Shown here piece after piece: positions 30,782-39,975 of a stretch of DNA of 64,000 nucleotides. The translations under genes and the position numbers were made by a program. The stretch is from positions 62,001 to 126,000 of the forward strand of contig NZ_FRAR01000010.1 of the NCBI RefSeq assembly GCF_900142375.1. The letters are read 5' to 3'. A model generated the notes under the pieces. The model did no database searches and was not told where the DNA came from. It saw nothing but the letters and a program-made list of their open reading frames with translations. This DNA is from Desulforamulus aeronauticus DSM 10349. Its GTDB lineage: Bacteria; Bacillota; Desulfotomaculia; Desulfotomaculales; Desulfotomaculaceae. Position 1 is the first letter of the stretch. The number at the start of each line of letters is the position of its first letter.

Positions 30782-30810
30782 ATAGTAACAAGACCAAGAA
30801 CGTTTGTCAA
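30782..30810 (-). promoter_or_regulatory. SigA-type promoter of permease-pur operon
   Basis: TTGACA, 17 bases and TACTAT lie just upstream of the guanine aptamer. The start would be near 30775, giving a leader of about 355 bases that contains both aptamers and the terminator. Confidence 0.8.
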
Positions 30811-30852
30811 CGAGTTAGGACAAATTTTTACAATTTACAAATCGCGGGGCAT

Positions 30853-30914
30853 AGAAAATAATATTGTCGCAGGGGATGGTGCTATCCATACTAACTTTTC
30901 AGTTATTATTTTCT
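30853..30914 (-). terminator. Hairpin after adenine deaminase, probable terminator
   Basis: AGAAAATAATA and TATTATTTTCT form a perfect 11-base stem beginning four bases past the ade stop. The T-rich 3' strand could support termination. Its large loop contains a dispersed repeat copy. Confidence 0.5.
30858..30893. repeat. Dispersed repeat, single-end copy (copy d)
   Basis: TTGTCGCAGGGGATGGTGC, then TATCCAT, matches the end of the 19516-19810 element (GCGTCGCAGGGTATGGTG then TTATCC). It lies between ade and the pur operon promoter. Confidence 0.6.
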
Positions 30915-30917
30915 TTT

Positions 30918-32720
30918 CTATACTTGCTCAGATACAATTAAATCAATAAATTGGAAATTGACGGTATCCACCAAGCCCCGGTTGGTAAGTCTTAATTCCG
31001 GCAGCACTGCCAAAGGCAACAAGGCCATGGTCATAAAGGGTGAAATTAAATGGCAACCCAACTTTTTCCAGGCCTGATCCAACTCTTCCACTAACTCTGC
31101 CACCTGTTCCACCGATTGGTCAGACATTAAGCCGGCAATGGGCAGAGGTAGTAAGGCAATCACTTGGCCGTCCCGTACTGCCACCATACCGCCACCTACC
31201 TCGACCAGCTTGTTCCCAGCCAGCGCCATATCGTTATCATTGGTACCGACCACTAACAGGTTATGGCTGTCGTGAGCGACGGTGGAAGCCACCGCTCCTG
31301 CCTTTAGGTGGAAACCCTTGACAAAACCTTTACCCATCGTTCCCGTGGCTTTGTGACGTTCAATAACAGCCACCTTGATGATATCTTGCGCCAGATCAAT
31401 TTCTACTTCGCCCTGTTGTACCGGCAGCAGGCATTCACGGGCCAAGGTGCCCACCTTGGCTTCCATAATTTCCATGACACGCACCTGTACCTTGGTGGTT
31501 TCGGGGTTACTCGTGGAGACAATAAAGTCTTCCGGTTTTAAAGGTGCTGCCAGGTGCATGGACTGACGGGCAAATTCAGGATACGTTACCGGTGGCAGGT
31601 CTACCAACATACGTCCCCCTGCTGCCACCAGTTCTCCGTTAACCAAAACCTTTTCCACCTTCACTTTGGTTAGATCGCTAATGAGGAGAATATCTGCCCA
31701 GCGACCTGGGGAAATACTGCCTAAATCACGGTCCATGCTAAAGCACTGGGCCACATTAATGGTAACCATTTGGATAGCAGTCACCGGGTTTACCCCTTCC
31801 TCAATAGCCCTTTTCACAATATGATCCAAGTGGCCCAGAGATAGCAAGGTATTCGGGTGGGTATCATCACTAACCAATGTGGCGTAGCGGCTATCAATAC
31901 GGTTTTCAGTAATGCTTTTAATGGTTTCTTTAACATCGTGCCAAGCAGAACCTTCCCTGAGCTGAGCATACATACCCAACCGCATTTTAGCCAAAGCATC
32001 CTCCGCCCGTACAGACTCATGGCAGCAACGAATGCCGGTGGACACATAGGCGTTTAACCCCTGACCGGTTTCTGGAATGGAAAAGTGTCCGGTGATGGTC
32101 TTGTTGGCCCCCAAGGTGGCCTGAAGTTCAGCATGAATGCTGGGATCGCCATACATTACACCGGGAAAATTCATCATTTCTCCCAGTCCGGCCACCGCTT
32201 CCCACTGCATCGCCTCCCGAATTTCATCCGGCCCCAGCACAGCACCGGCATCTTCAAAGGCGGGTGTAGCCGGTACGCAGGAAGGCATGGCTACGTAAAC
32301 ACGCAGCGGTACTTGTTTACCATCCTCAATCATTAATTTTATACCATCCATGCCCAGCACGTTGGCAATTTCGTGGGGGTCCATATAAATGGTGGTGGTC
32401 CCCCGGGGTACCACGCTGCGGGCATATTCTCGTACTGTCATCATACTGCTCTCAACATGGATATGGCCATCCATAAAGCCGGGGGTCAGATAATTGCCCT
32501 GACAATCGATCACCTGAGTACCCTCACCAATGGTATGGGAAGCATCTCCCACCAGAGCAATTCGACCGTGGGTAATAGCGATATCCATGTTCGGCATAAT
32601 TTCCCCGGTATTTACATTAACCAGTCGGCCATTCTTTAAAACCACCTCTGCCGGTTTACGGCCCATAGCCACAAACGCCAATTCCTGTGTAACTTCCGCT
32701 AAAGAATATCTTTTTTTCAT
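30918..32720 (-). CDS. ade: Adenine deaminase Ade
   Basis: This 600-residue amidohydrolase-family enzyme converts adenine to hypoxanthine and ammonia. Metal-binding GFMDGHIHVESSMM is near 95, with the C-terminal Ade domain (AHDSHNLLVVGTNDNDM) near 465. Length and motifs match AdeC of Bacillus. ATG has AGGAGGAGTTCGAC upstream. The product is a substrate for Hpt, also in this window. A tandem riboswitch-like leader with an adenine-type specificity base precedes it, so expression is likely tied to adenine and PRPP. Confidence 0.96.
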   Translation of the reverse strand: MKKRYSLAEVTQELAFVAMGRKPAEVVLKNGRLVNVNTGEIMPNMDIAITHGRIALVGDASHTIGEGTQVIDCQGNYLTPGFMDGHIHVESSMMTVREYARSVVPRGTTTIYMDPHEIANVLGMDGIKLMIEDGKQVPLRVYVAMPSCVPATPAFEDAGAVLGPDEIREAMQWEAVAGLGEMMNFPGVMYGDPSIHAELQATLGANKTITGHFSIPETGQGLNAYVSTGIRCCHESVRAEDALAKMRLGMYAQLREGSAWHDVKETIKSITENRIDSRYATLVSDDTHPNTLLSLGHLDHIVKRAIEEGVNPVTAIQMVTINVAQCFSMDRDLGSISPGRWADILLISDLTKVKVEKVLVNGELVAAGGRMLVDLPPVTYPEFARQSMHLAAPLKPEDFIVSTSNPETTKVQVRVMEIMEAKVGTLARECLLPVQQGEVEIDLAQDIIKVAVIERHKATGTMGKGFVKGFHLKAGAVASTVAHDSHNLLVVGTNDNDMALAGNKLVEVGGGMVAVRDGQVIALLPLPIAGLMSDQSVEQVAELVEELDQAWKKLGCHLISPFMTMALLPLAVLPELRLTNRGLVDTVNFQFIDLIVSEQV

Positions 32721-32818
32721 GTCGAACTCCTCCTACTGACTGATAGTATGAAAAGATTTTGCCTAAATTATCACTGGCAACTGGGCACAGCTTTAGCCAA
32801 TTAGCCAATGGCCTTCAT

Positions 32819-32875
32819 AAAAGCCCAGGCGGCAGGTCTCATCTTGATAGAGTGAAACCTGCCGCCTGGGCTTTT
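32819..32875 (-). terminator. Terminator in the ade leader
   Basis: A perfect 19-base stem (AAAAGCCCAGGCGGCAGGT and its complement) encloses a 19-base loop and ends in TTTTAT. Its 5' strand is the 3' part of the ykkC-like aptamer, as in the pur leader, but here the stem is unbroken and much stronger. Confidence 0.85.
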
Positions 32876-32957
32876 ATTCCTAGCGGTGTAACGTAAAATC
32901 GCCTGTACCGCTAAGAGCAAAACCAACCTCCCGGAGGTTGTGGAACCCGCGGTATAT
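32851..32957 (-). promoter_or_regulatory. ykkC-family aptamer upstream of ade, PRPP-type, diverged P1
   Basis: The order of conserved blocks equals that of the pur leader: GGGTTCC, P2 hairpin CAACCTC/GAGGTTG, TTAGCGGTACAGGC, TTACACCGCTAGG and AATAAAAGCCCAGGCGG. P2 changes are compensatory compared with the pur copy (G-U to A-U, U-G to U-A), and P3 is lengthened (TAGCGGT/ACCGCTA), which argues for selection on structure. The P1 pairs ACCTA/TAGGT of the pur copy are not kept (ACCGC/GCAGGT), so ligand control is uncertain. Confidence 0.7.
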
Positions 32958-32960
32958 TTT

Positions 32961-33030
32961 CCCTCCGTAATCCAGCCATTACGGTTGCTGGGTAGCAACG
33001 CCCGGGCCAATTCCTAAGCATATTGGCTAT
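32961..33030 (-). promoter_or_regulatory. Purine aptamer upstream of ade with U specificity base
   Basis: It is homologous to the guanine aptamer at 30691-30765. It has P2 GCTTAGG/CCCGGGC (one mismatch), loop GAATTGG, J2/3 TTGCTACC and P3 CCAGC/GCTGG with loop CCGTA. The J3/1 segment is GATTA, so the base equal to position 74 (here 32970) is U, the adenine-type identity, which fits the ade gene. Against function, P1 is poorly paired on its 5' side (AGCCAA against TTACGG), and a TATAAT lies just upstream at its edge. Confidence 0.65.
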
Positions 33031-33091
33031 TATACTTAATAACTACTTTCTAGCAGTAAGGCTGTCTCCCCTTGCCAACAAAATAAACACC

Positions 33092-33688
33092 CTATTCTGT
33101 GGCGTTAAAAATCTGCTTGACTAAGGAGAAACGGTACAAAAAATCTGCCAATACCTCTAATTTATCGATTTCTTCATAAAACTCAACACTGGCTGCATTT
33201 TGCATTACCCGCAGCACTTTCGCCTTTAAAAGCAGCACTACCTCCGGCAGATGAAGCTCCAGTTTAATCTCCTGCCCCAAGGCTAAACGTTCTGGTGTAA
33301 AAAAATAGGCTCCTCCAGCGGAGACATTGATGGTCTTTGATTGAATCAGCCGAGCTTCAACTTCATAGGTCAATTTCAGTTCAATATTTAATCGAAGATA
33401 CTTACGTCGTTCTTTGCTGACTAGGTCAACGGGTACGTGGATACAATAATATCCCTTGTGATTTTCCTCATCCATAAAGCAAATATAGCTCTCAAAGGAT
33501 ATTGGGCAGCTTACCTGCTGAACCATTATTTGCATCTGTTGGCCAGCTGGAAGACAACCTCGAGCTGTCTTGATAACTAAAAAGCTGCCGTAATTTGCCA
33601 CAATCTCCCCAGCATACGCCAAGTCATCCAAAGAACAGATAATACTAATGGGCGTACCTGGGACAAAAGTATCCACTTTCGAGTTCAT
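33092..33688 (-). CDS. PilZ-domain protein, probable c-di-GMP receptor
   Basis: This 198-residue protein has an N-terminal YcgR-like beta domain (about 1-95) and a C-terminal PilZ domain (about 96-190). The c-di-GMP motifs RKYLR and NVSAGG are present. ATG has AGGGGT upstream. It stands alone between the ade leader and the restriction island and resembles the PilZ protein of the flagellar operon in layout. Motility or surface control is plausible but not shown. Confidence 0.85.
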   Translation of the reverse strand: MNSKVDTFVPGTPISIICSLDDLAYAGEIVANYGSFLVIKTARGCLPAGQQMQIMVQQVSCPISFESYICFMDEENHKGYYCIHVPVDLVSKERRKYLRLNIELKLTYEVEARLIQSKTINVSAGGAYFFTPERLALGQEIKLELHLPEVVLLLKAKVLRVMQNAASVEFYEEIDKLEVLADFLYRFSLVKQIFNATE

Positions 33689-33933
33689 GCAACTACCCCT
33701 AACTAGATATCCGATATGTAGAAATTTGCCATATTTTTCTTTTATCCTTCTTTACATGGAAAATAGTTGGGAAAAATATCAAATAAAAAGAGTGGCCTAT
33801 ATAGCCACCCTAATAACAATACACCAAAGAGGTTAACCTTTACTAATACAAAAACCATGCCAGAAATTATGCGTGTAAAAACAAAAAAATGTATAATATT
33901 CGAACATCTCATCTCTAAAATGCATGTCTAAAA

Positions 33934-33966
33934 TGACCAGCTGTTCTTTTTAGGAACAACTGGTCA
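33934..33966 (-). terminator. Stem-loop downstream of hsdR in a 464-base noncoding gap
   Basis: TGACCAGTTGTTC and GAACAGCTGGTCA pair over 13 bases (one wobble) with loop CTAAAAA, followed by TTTTAG on the minus strand, about 190 bases past the hsdR stop. The gap 33689-34152 also has a weaker hairpin (GGGTGGC/GCCACTC followed by TTTTTATTT, 33790-33812). I see no gene in it. Confidence 0.55.
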
Positions 33967-34152
33967 AACTATTCATCCATAAAGAAGCTGTTTTTACCCT
34001 ACTCCCACTCGCAAATTTAAAGCCTGTTCTAAACAATTCTGTTTATGTTTCGTGATAGGTTTTTACTCCATTTGATACCAGTTATCCACCTTCTCGATGT
34101 TCGCTGATATTGTGTTATCAAAAAGCTATCAAGGTTTTGTTATCAACCATTG

Positions 34153-37100
34153 TTAACTGGCAATGTCGTAGATGCTGCGTCCATCACCATAGTAATTATC
34201 ATAAATGTGTTGATAAACCAATTCACACTTCTTGCGATAAAGCTCTGTTGAAAAAGAACGTGGAAGATCATCATCCAAAACTTTTTCTATTGTGTACAGG
34301 ACTTCCGCACGAGCTTGCTGCTTTTTCCTCCAGTCAAGCACAAGTTTCTCGGTTTTTAGGGTTTCAAGTAGCTGGCGAGCCGCCACCTTCACTTGTTGCT
34401 TCTCCTTTTCGGTCAAATCAAACTCCGGCTTAGTCAAAATGTCGAATAAGGCCAATTGCTCTTCGGATAGATTCTCTTGAATATGACGTTTTTGTTCATC
34501 ATTCAATGTTTCAGCCAAATCAACAAGATTCTTATAGATGATGTCAACATTTTTACTTCCCGAATTATATTCTTCAATCATCTTCTCAAAGCGCTCCAAA
34601 TAATCAGCTCTGGTTCTGTTTTGAGCAACCATATTGAATAATACCTGCTCAATTTTTGTTTTCAGTTTTTGCATTTCCGTGTTCTTGTGCTTCTTAGCAA
34701 AACCCTGTCGCATCTTCTCAAAATCTAAGCCAGAAAGGTCTATAGTGTTTTCCGCATCCTCTGCTATGATATACCCCTCTGCATCAATTGACAAATCAAG
34801 CACCTGCTCAATGTCAGCCATTACATGGTCAATATTGGGTGGAGCCGTTAAAGAACGGATTTTTTCAGATAAACTCCTTAGCAGTTGACACACAGCCTCA
34901 AATTGATTTGCTTTCGCATCTGGCAAAATTGCTTTGAAAATACGCCAAGCCAAAGAAGCATATTGCATAAACTTTTTCTTTGTATCGTCCGAAGCGACCA
35001 AAGCATCAACCATATCGTCCATAAGGGCTATTTTCTCAAACCCTCTGGTTTCCGCGATAGTCCGATTTAGGTCAATATTGTTCTCAAGGCAGAAACCCTT
35101 AACTTGACTTATGGTTTCGATCATGTCATTTACAAGCTGTTCCTTGTTCTTAACCGGCACATCTATCCCACCGGTTCCGGGCTTTGCGTAAATAGATAGT
35201 GCCTTCTGCAAATTTCGAAATACGCCGACATAATCGACAATCAACCCATTTGTTTTACCCTCAAAAATACGGTTGGCTCTTGCAATGGTCTGCATAAGGG
35301 TATGGTTTCGCATTGGCTTGTCCAGATAAACAGTAGAAAGCGATTGCACATCAAATCCTGTAATCCACATGGCACATACAAAAACTATGCGCATCGGGTG
35401 TTCAGCATCTTTGAAATGCTCATCAAGCGTTTCTTTCTGAATACGCTTGCGGATAGGTAAGATATCAATATCTTTCTTTCGGAAATCGTCAACCTCATTT
35501 TGCGATGAGGATATAACAACAGCCATGTCGGTTTCTTCCATATAGCTGATTCTAATCTCCAAAGCCTTTGCTTCATTATCGCTTGCCGTTGCCAACTCTG
35601 ATTTGAGTTTTGCCAGATATTTTGCCCATTCATTTTTTACCTTAAAATACATCTTTACAGCGGTCATTTTGTCAATGCTTACAACAAGCGCCTTCCCCAT
35701 ATAGCCTCTATTCATATAATGGGAAACGATATCCTCAGCGATTTTATCAAGGCGTTCTTCGCGGGTGATAAGATGATACTCGCGCAAAAACTCACGCTCC
35801 ATCCGAGCCTCTTGGTCGTCATCCAGCATGGCATCTTCTATCACATGGTTCAAATCGTCGTTTAAGTCCTCATTGATAAGCTGCAATTCAGGTATGCGAT
35901 TTTCATAGTAAAGCGGAACCGTCGCCCCATCCTCAATGGCGGCAGAAAAATCATATACACTTACATAATTCCCGAACACATCACGAGTAACTGCATCGCC
36001 CTGCATGAGCGGCGTTCCAGTAAAGCCGATAAAAGAGGCATTGGGCAACGCTCTACGCATATTCTGTGCCAGCGTATCATACTGGCTACGGTGCGCCTCA
36101 TCCGTTATGACGATAACATCATCCCTGAGAGTGACAGGCTTGGCTACACCCTCCCATTGGAATTTCTGTATCAGCGTAAAGACCATTTTGTGGTCTTCTT
36201 TAAGCATTTGGCGCAACCCTTCGCAGCTATCGGCCTGACAATCCTCATTGATTGCACCAACAGAGCTAAAGGTTTTATAGATTTGGTCGTCCAAATCGTT
36301 TCTATCCGTTACCACAACAAACGTCCAGTTGCCCGGTATCTTGCGGAGTATCTTTTGAGTGAAGAAAACCATCGAAAAACTCTTGCCGCTGCCCTGAGCG
36401 TGCCAGAAGACACCCAACTTGCCATCACGGTTTTTAATGTCATGTACGGCTTCTATGGCATTATTTACACCCAAATACTGATGATTTTTAGGTACTATTT
36501 TTGCCACATCATCTTTGTAGAGAACAAAATTTTCTACAATATCCAAGAGCTTGCCGTGGTCACACACACCTCGAAGCATCGCTTCAAGACTGACCTTGAT
36601 TTCTTCCTCCTCGGAATCTACCCTCTTCCATTCATTGAAAAAGTCGAGGGTAGATGTTATACTGCCGACCTTACTATGGCTACCGTTTGATAAGATAATC
36701 AGAGCATTGTACCAGAATATTTGCGGAATAGTGTCCTTATAATCGCGTAAATTGGCATTATAGGCATCAGCAATATTTCTATGATTTGCCTTTAGCTCCA
36801 TAAACACAAATGGGATACCATTTACAAAGCCAACAATATCTGCGCGGCGCTTATAAATTGGACCTGAAGCCCAAAACTGATTGACCATAAGGTAATGATT
36901 GTTCTCTGGATTTTTCCAATCAACAATATAAACCCGACCATCTACCTGTTCGTCGTATTCATCTCGATATGTAACCGGCACACCATCCTTAAGCAATTGA
37001 TAAATCTCCTGATTAGCCTTTAACGGACTGAGGCTGGAACGGTCTCTCGTTATCTCATTAACAGCGATATCAACAGCATCGAGATTTATGTGTGGATTGA

Positions 37101-37278
37101 GGTGCTTTATGGCATCACGAAGGTAGCGCGTTAAAACTACCTCAGAAGTAGTTTCACGCCCTAACGTGCCTTCCTTACCGAAGTCTTCATCATAACAATT
37201 TTTAGTTTCCCATCCTATGGATTGCAACAGTTCCATCGCCGGCTGCTCAACCAGATGGTCTTCGGTGTATGAGTTCAT
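34153..37278 (-). CDS. hsdR: Type I restriction enzyme subunit HsdR
   Basis: This 1041-residue motor and nuclease subunit cuts unmodified DNA after ATP-driven translocation. The N-terminal nuclease shows the PD-(D/E)XK pattern RRADIVGFVNGIPFVFMELKA without long gaps (D and ELK). Helicase motifs follow: Walker A AQGSGKS near 310, ITDEAHRSQ, and SF2 motif VI QTIARANRI near 670. ATG 37278 is spaced better from GGGGTGA than TTG 37281. The frame is intact and full length. It is the last gene of the HTH-hsdM-hsdS-hsdR unit. Confidence 0.96.
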   Translation of the reverse strand: MNSYTEDHLVEQPAMELLQSIGWETKNCYDEDFGKEGTLGRETTSEVVLTRYLRDAIKHLNPHINLDAVDIAVNEITRDRSSLSPLKANQEIYQLLKDGVPVTYRDEYDEQVDGRVYIVDWKNPENNHYLMVNQFWASGPIYKRRADIVGFVNGIPFVFMELKANHRNIADAYNANLRDYKDTIPQIFWYNALIILSNGSHSKVGSITSTLDFFNEWKRVDSEEEEIKVSLEAMLRGVCDHGKLLDIVENFVLYKDDVAKIVPKNHQYLGVNNAIEAVHDIKNRDGKLGVFWHAQGSGKSFSMVFFTQKILRKIPGNWTFVVVTDRNDLDDQIYKTFSSVGAINEDCQADSCEGLRQMLKEDHKMVFTLIQKFQWEGVAKPVTLRDDVIVITDEAHRSQYDTLAQNMRRALPNASFIGFTGTPLMQGDAVTRDVFGNYVSVYDFSAAIEDGATVPLYYENRIPELQLINEDLNDDLNHVIEDAMLDDDQEARMEREFLREYHLITREERLDKIAEDIVSHYMNRGYMGKALVVSIDKMTAVKMYFKVKNEWAKYLAKLKSELATASDNEAKALEIRISYMEETDMAVVISSSQNEVDDFRKKDIDILPIRKRIQKETLDEHFKDAEHPMRIVFVCAMWITGFDVQSLSTVYLDKPMRNHTLMQTIARANRIFEGKTNGLIVDYVGVFRNLQKALSIYAKPGTGGIDVPVKNKEQLVNDMIETISQVKGFCLENNIDLNRTIAETRGFEKIALMDDMVDALVASDDTKKKFMQYASLAWRIFKAILPDAKANQFEAVCQLLRSLSEKIRSLTAPPNIDHVMADIEQVLDLSIDAEGYIIAEDAENTIDLSGLDFEKMRQGFAKKHKNTEMQKLKTKIEQVLFNMVAQNRTRADYLERFEKMIEEYNSGSKNVDIIYKNLVDLAETLNDEQKRHIQENLSEEQLALFDILTKPEFDLTEKEKQQVKVAARQLLETLKTEKLVLDWRKKQQARAEVLYTIEKVLDDDLPRSFSTELYRKKCELVYQHIYDNYYGDGRSIYDIAS

Positions 37279-37305
37279 CAACTCACCCCTAAACTTGTTT
37301 AATCG

Positions 37306-38415
37306 TTATAGTTCTATCTTTGATACATCAATGTCGCCTGAAATTAGGCGTGGGAGAAGGTGGTCGCGGGTTTTGTGTAAAACTTCGTTCTTACTTTTGA
37401 GATTCCCGATGGAATTAAAGATATCAGTTAATATCTTGTTTAAGTTATCCACCAATTCTCGCGACAAAGCCGGTATCTCAAGCCTCGATATATCATCTGG
37501 ATATACATGAGGCTGTGCCGAGCCTCTTTGCATAAAAGTAATTTGATTTTGCAAATCTTTCATTGCTACATAAAAATAATATACATTCTCGGTGTCGTTG
37601 ATATCTATAAAAGAGCAGTCTGATGCCCATATATCAGCATGATATAAATTGACATATCCAGCATTTGCACCTGATGCGCTCACCGTTAATACGGGTGCTT
37701 TTGCATTTGCTCGATTATGATAATAAGCAGGCTGGATGCCACCTGCTACCACCGGAACATTACCTTCGGATATTGTGGCTTTGGTAATAGTTTTTCCACG
37801 TCTGAACCTTACAAGTTCTCCGAGCAGACAAGTGGTTTCCGATTTCAAGCTTTCATTTCGGTAGAGCTTCTGCGCCATTTTTTCCAGAATGGCAATGCGG
37901 CGATTGTTGTTTTCAATTAGGTTGTCGTATACAGTTATCATTTCTGCTATCTTGTCTTGCTCAGCTCTTTCATGAAAATTTATAATCTTAAGATTTTTGA
38001 TATCTTTTACGTTTAGATGATGTACAGTAGCACCATTGGTTAGGGAGTGTATTTGTGCTTGCATTTCATTGCCAAGCAGACTATATAGCAGATATCGCGG
38101 ATTTACGATATCACTATTCGGGCGAATCAAGACCGTTCTTTGCCCCAAACAAGGATAAAAATTTTCAGGGATAATAATTGCATTGCCAACAGGTGCTTCA
38201 CGGGCAAAAATAATATCATCTTTCTGAGGAACCGCTCTCCTTGTCCATGCTTTGTATGTATCTTCATCAACAAGATTCAGATCATTGAAAATGATAAAAC
38301 CTCGTCCAATGTTTGGCGTGCGTATTGACGGATATCCCGATTGCGAAGTCGGTGCGGTTTTGTGCTCACAGTCAAATATATCTACGCAGACAGATGATAA
38401 TGTAACATCACTCAT
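37306..38415 (-). CDS. hsdS: Type I restriction specificity subunit HsdS
   Basis: This 369-residue protein has two target-recognition domains. TRD1 spans about 1-150 with helical spacer 1 (EQDKIAEMITVYDNLIENNNRRIAILE in shorter form, about 158-190). TRD2 spans about 195-325 with a matching second spacer (LNKILTDIFNSIGNL). The methylated sequence cannot be read from the protein. Its ATG overlaps the hsdM end by eight bases. Confidence 0.93.
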   Translation of the reverse strand: MSDVTLSSVCVDIFDCEHKTAPTSQSGYPSIRTPNIGRGFIIFNDLNLVDEDTYKAWTRRAVPQKDDIIFAREAPVGNAIIIPENFYPCLGQRTVLIRPNSDIVNPRYLLYSLLGNEMQAQIHSLTNGATVHHLNVKDIKNLKIINFHERAEQDKIAEMITVYDNLIENNNRRIAILEKMAQKLYRNESLKSETTCLLGELVRFRRGKTITKATISEGNVPVVAGGIQPAYYHNRANAKAPVLTVSASGANAGYVNLYHADIWASDCSFIDINDTENVYYFYVAMKDLQNQITFMQRGSAQPHVYPDDISRLEIPALSRELVDNLNKILTDIFNSIGNLKSKNEVLHKTRDHLLPRLISGDIDVSKIEL

Positions 38416-39973
38416 TCCCCTTCACCAGCAATAGAAAATTCTGTTCTATTGTCCTTACCAGTTCCTGGGCCTCACTATTCAACGATTGCAATTCGCTATT
38501 CAGCGCAGAGAAAGTCTCCCAAAAATCTTCTTCATCAAACTCTTCGACCGCAGTGCCCACATAGCGCCCCGGATTCAAGCTCCAGCCCTGCGCTTCAATT
38601 TCTTCAATGGTGGCAACCTTGCATAGCCCTGCAATATCTTGATATTTTCCATCAGGAAAATTTTCAGCAAGCAAAGTCCCGCTTCCATCACGAGTTTCAA
38701 TATCCTTATTATGATAGAGCCGCACGATGTTGGCAATGTACTCAATCTGTTCAGGTGAAAATTCACGATGGGCGCGATCAATCTGTGTGAAGATATTGCG
38801 AGCATCAATGAACATCACCGTATCTTTTCTGGTATGGCGTTCCTTATGATTGTCGAAAAACCAAAGGGTACAGGGCAGTGTCACCGTATAGAAGAAGTTG
38901 GAGCCGATTGATATCATCACATCAACAGCTTGCGACTGAATAATCTTTTTACGGATTTCAAGCTCGCTGCCCCGTGCATCGGCAGCAGAATTAGCCATAA
39001 CAAAACCAGCTTTACCTTGCCCCGGCTTCATGGCACTGTAAAACTCCTGAATCCACAGATAGTTTGCGTTGTCATTTGTCGGGATGCCAAAAGGATATCG
39101 CTTATCGCCTTTAATACGCTCTTTATCAACACCCTTTGCGTTGAAGGGCGGATTGGCCATGACATAATTCATTTTCTGATAGCAACCGTGTACATTTTGA
39201 TAGTATGTATTAAACTCCTTTATATCGCCTTCTAATCCATGAACAGCAAGGTTCATTTTACATAGCCGGACGGTATCGGTGATGTTCTCCTGTCCGAATA
39301 TACTAATATCACTATTAGCATTCCCACTATGTCGATTCACAAATTTTGCGCTTTGCACAAACATACCGCCGCTGCCACAGGCAGGGTCGAGAATATTCCC
39401 TTTGTTCGGTTCCAATATCTCTACGATAAGCTGAACCAGCGTGGTTGGCGTAAAAAATTCGCCACCTTTTTGCCCTTCGGACAAGGCGAACTTACTAAGA
39501 AAATACTCATATATAGCACCAAAGGTATCACCATTATGCTCTTGCATGTCAATCTCTGAGAATGTTTTCAAAAGAGATAGAAGTAGGTCTTTGGGCACAC
39601 GAGTATAGTGTTTATATAACACATCTTTCAACTTTGGGTTCACTTCTTCAATATCTTTCATCGCCTGAATAACAGCTTGCTGGATATCTTCACCTTCTGG
39701 AAGATTAAGCAAATAATTATATCTCGCCTTGGGAGGCACAAACATTACACCGGGCAACCTTTGATAGTCAATTGCGCTCGGCTCTCTCCGGCTGTTTTCA
39801 AATTCTTTGTCAATCACAAGTGATGCCTGTGTAAAACGGTAATCTGCAAATCGCAAAAACACCAGCCCCAAAACTGGAGTAGCATATTCTGACGACTTCA
39901 ATTTTGAATTAGTTCTCAGGGCGTCAGCAGCATCCCACAATTTTTTCTCAATTGAACTATTTAATACTGCCAT
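38408..39973 (-). CDS. hsdM: Type I restriction-modification methyltransferase HsdM
   Basis: This 521-residue N6-adenine methyltransferase has an N-terminal helical domain (LWDAADALRTNSKL), AdoMet motif I DPACGSGGMF near 197 and catalytic motif IV NPPF (MANPPFNAKG) near 279. The C-terminus is helical for HsdS contact. It starts three bases after the small HTH gene and overlaps hsdS. Confidence 0.96.
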   Translation of the reverse strand: MAVLNSSIEKKLWDAADALRTNSKLKSSEYATPVLGLVFLRFADYRFTQASLVIDKEFENSRREPSAIDYQRLPGVMFVPPKARYNYLLNLPEGEDIQQAVIQAMKDIEEVNPKLKDVLYKHYTRVPKDLLLSLLKTFSEIDMQEHNGDTFGAIYEYFLSKFALSEGQKGGEFFTPTTLVQLIVEILEPNKGNILDPACGSGGMFVQSAKFVNRHSGNANSDISIFGQENITDTVRLCKMNLAVHGLEGDIKEFNTYYQNVHGCYQKMNYVMANPPFNAKGVDKERIKGDKRYPFGIPTNDNANYLWIQEFYSAMKPGQGKAGFVMANSAADARGSELEIRKKIIQSQAVDVMISIGSNFFYTVTLPCTLWFFDNHKERHTRKDTVMFIDARNIFTQIDRAHREFSPEQIEYIANIVRLYHNKDIETRDGSGTLLAENFPDGKYQDIAGLCKVATIEEIEAQGWSLNPGRYVGTAVEEFDEEDFWETFSALNSELQSLNSEAQELVRTIEQNFLLLVKGNE

Positions 39974-39975
39974 AT

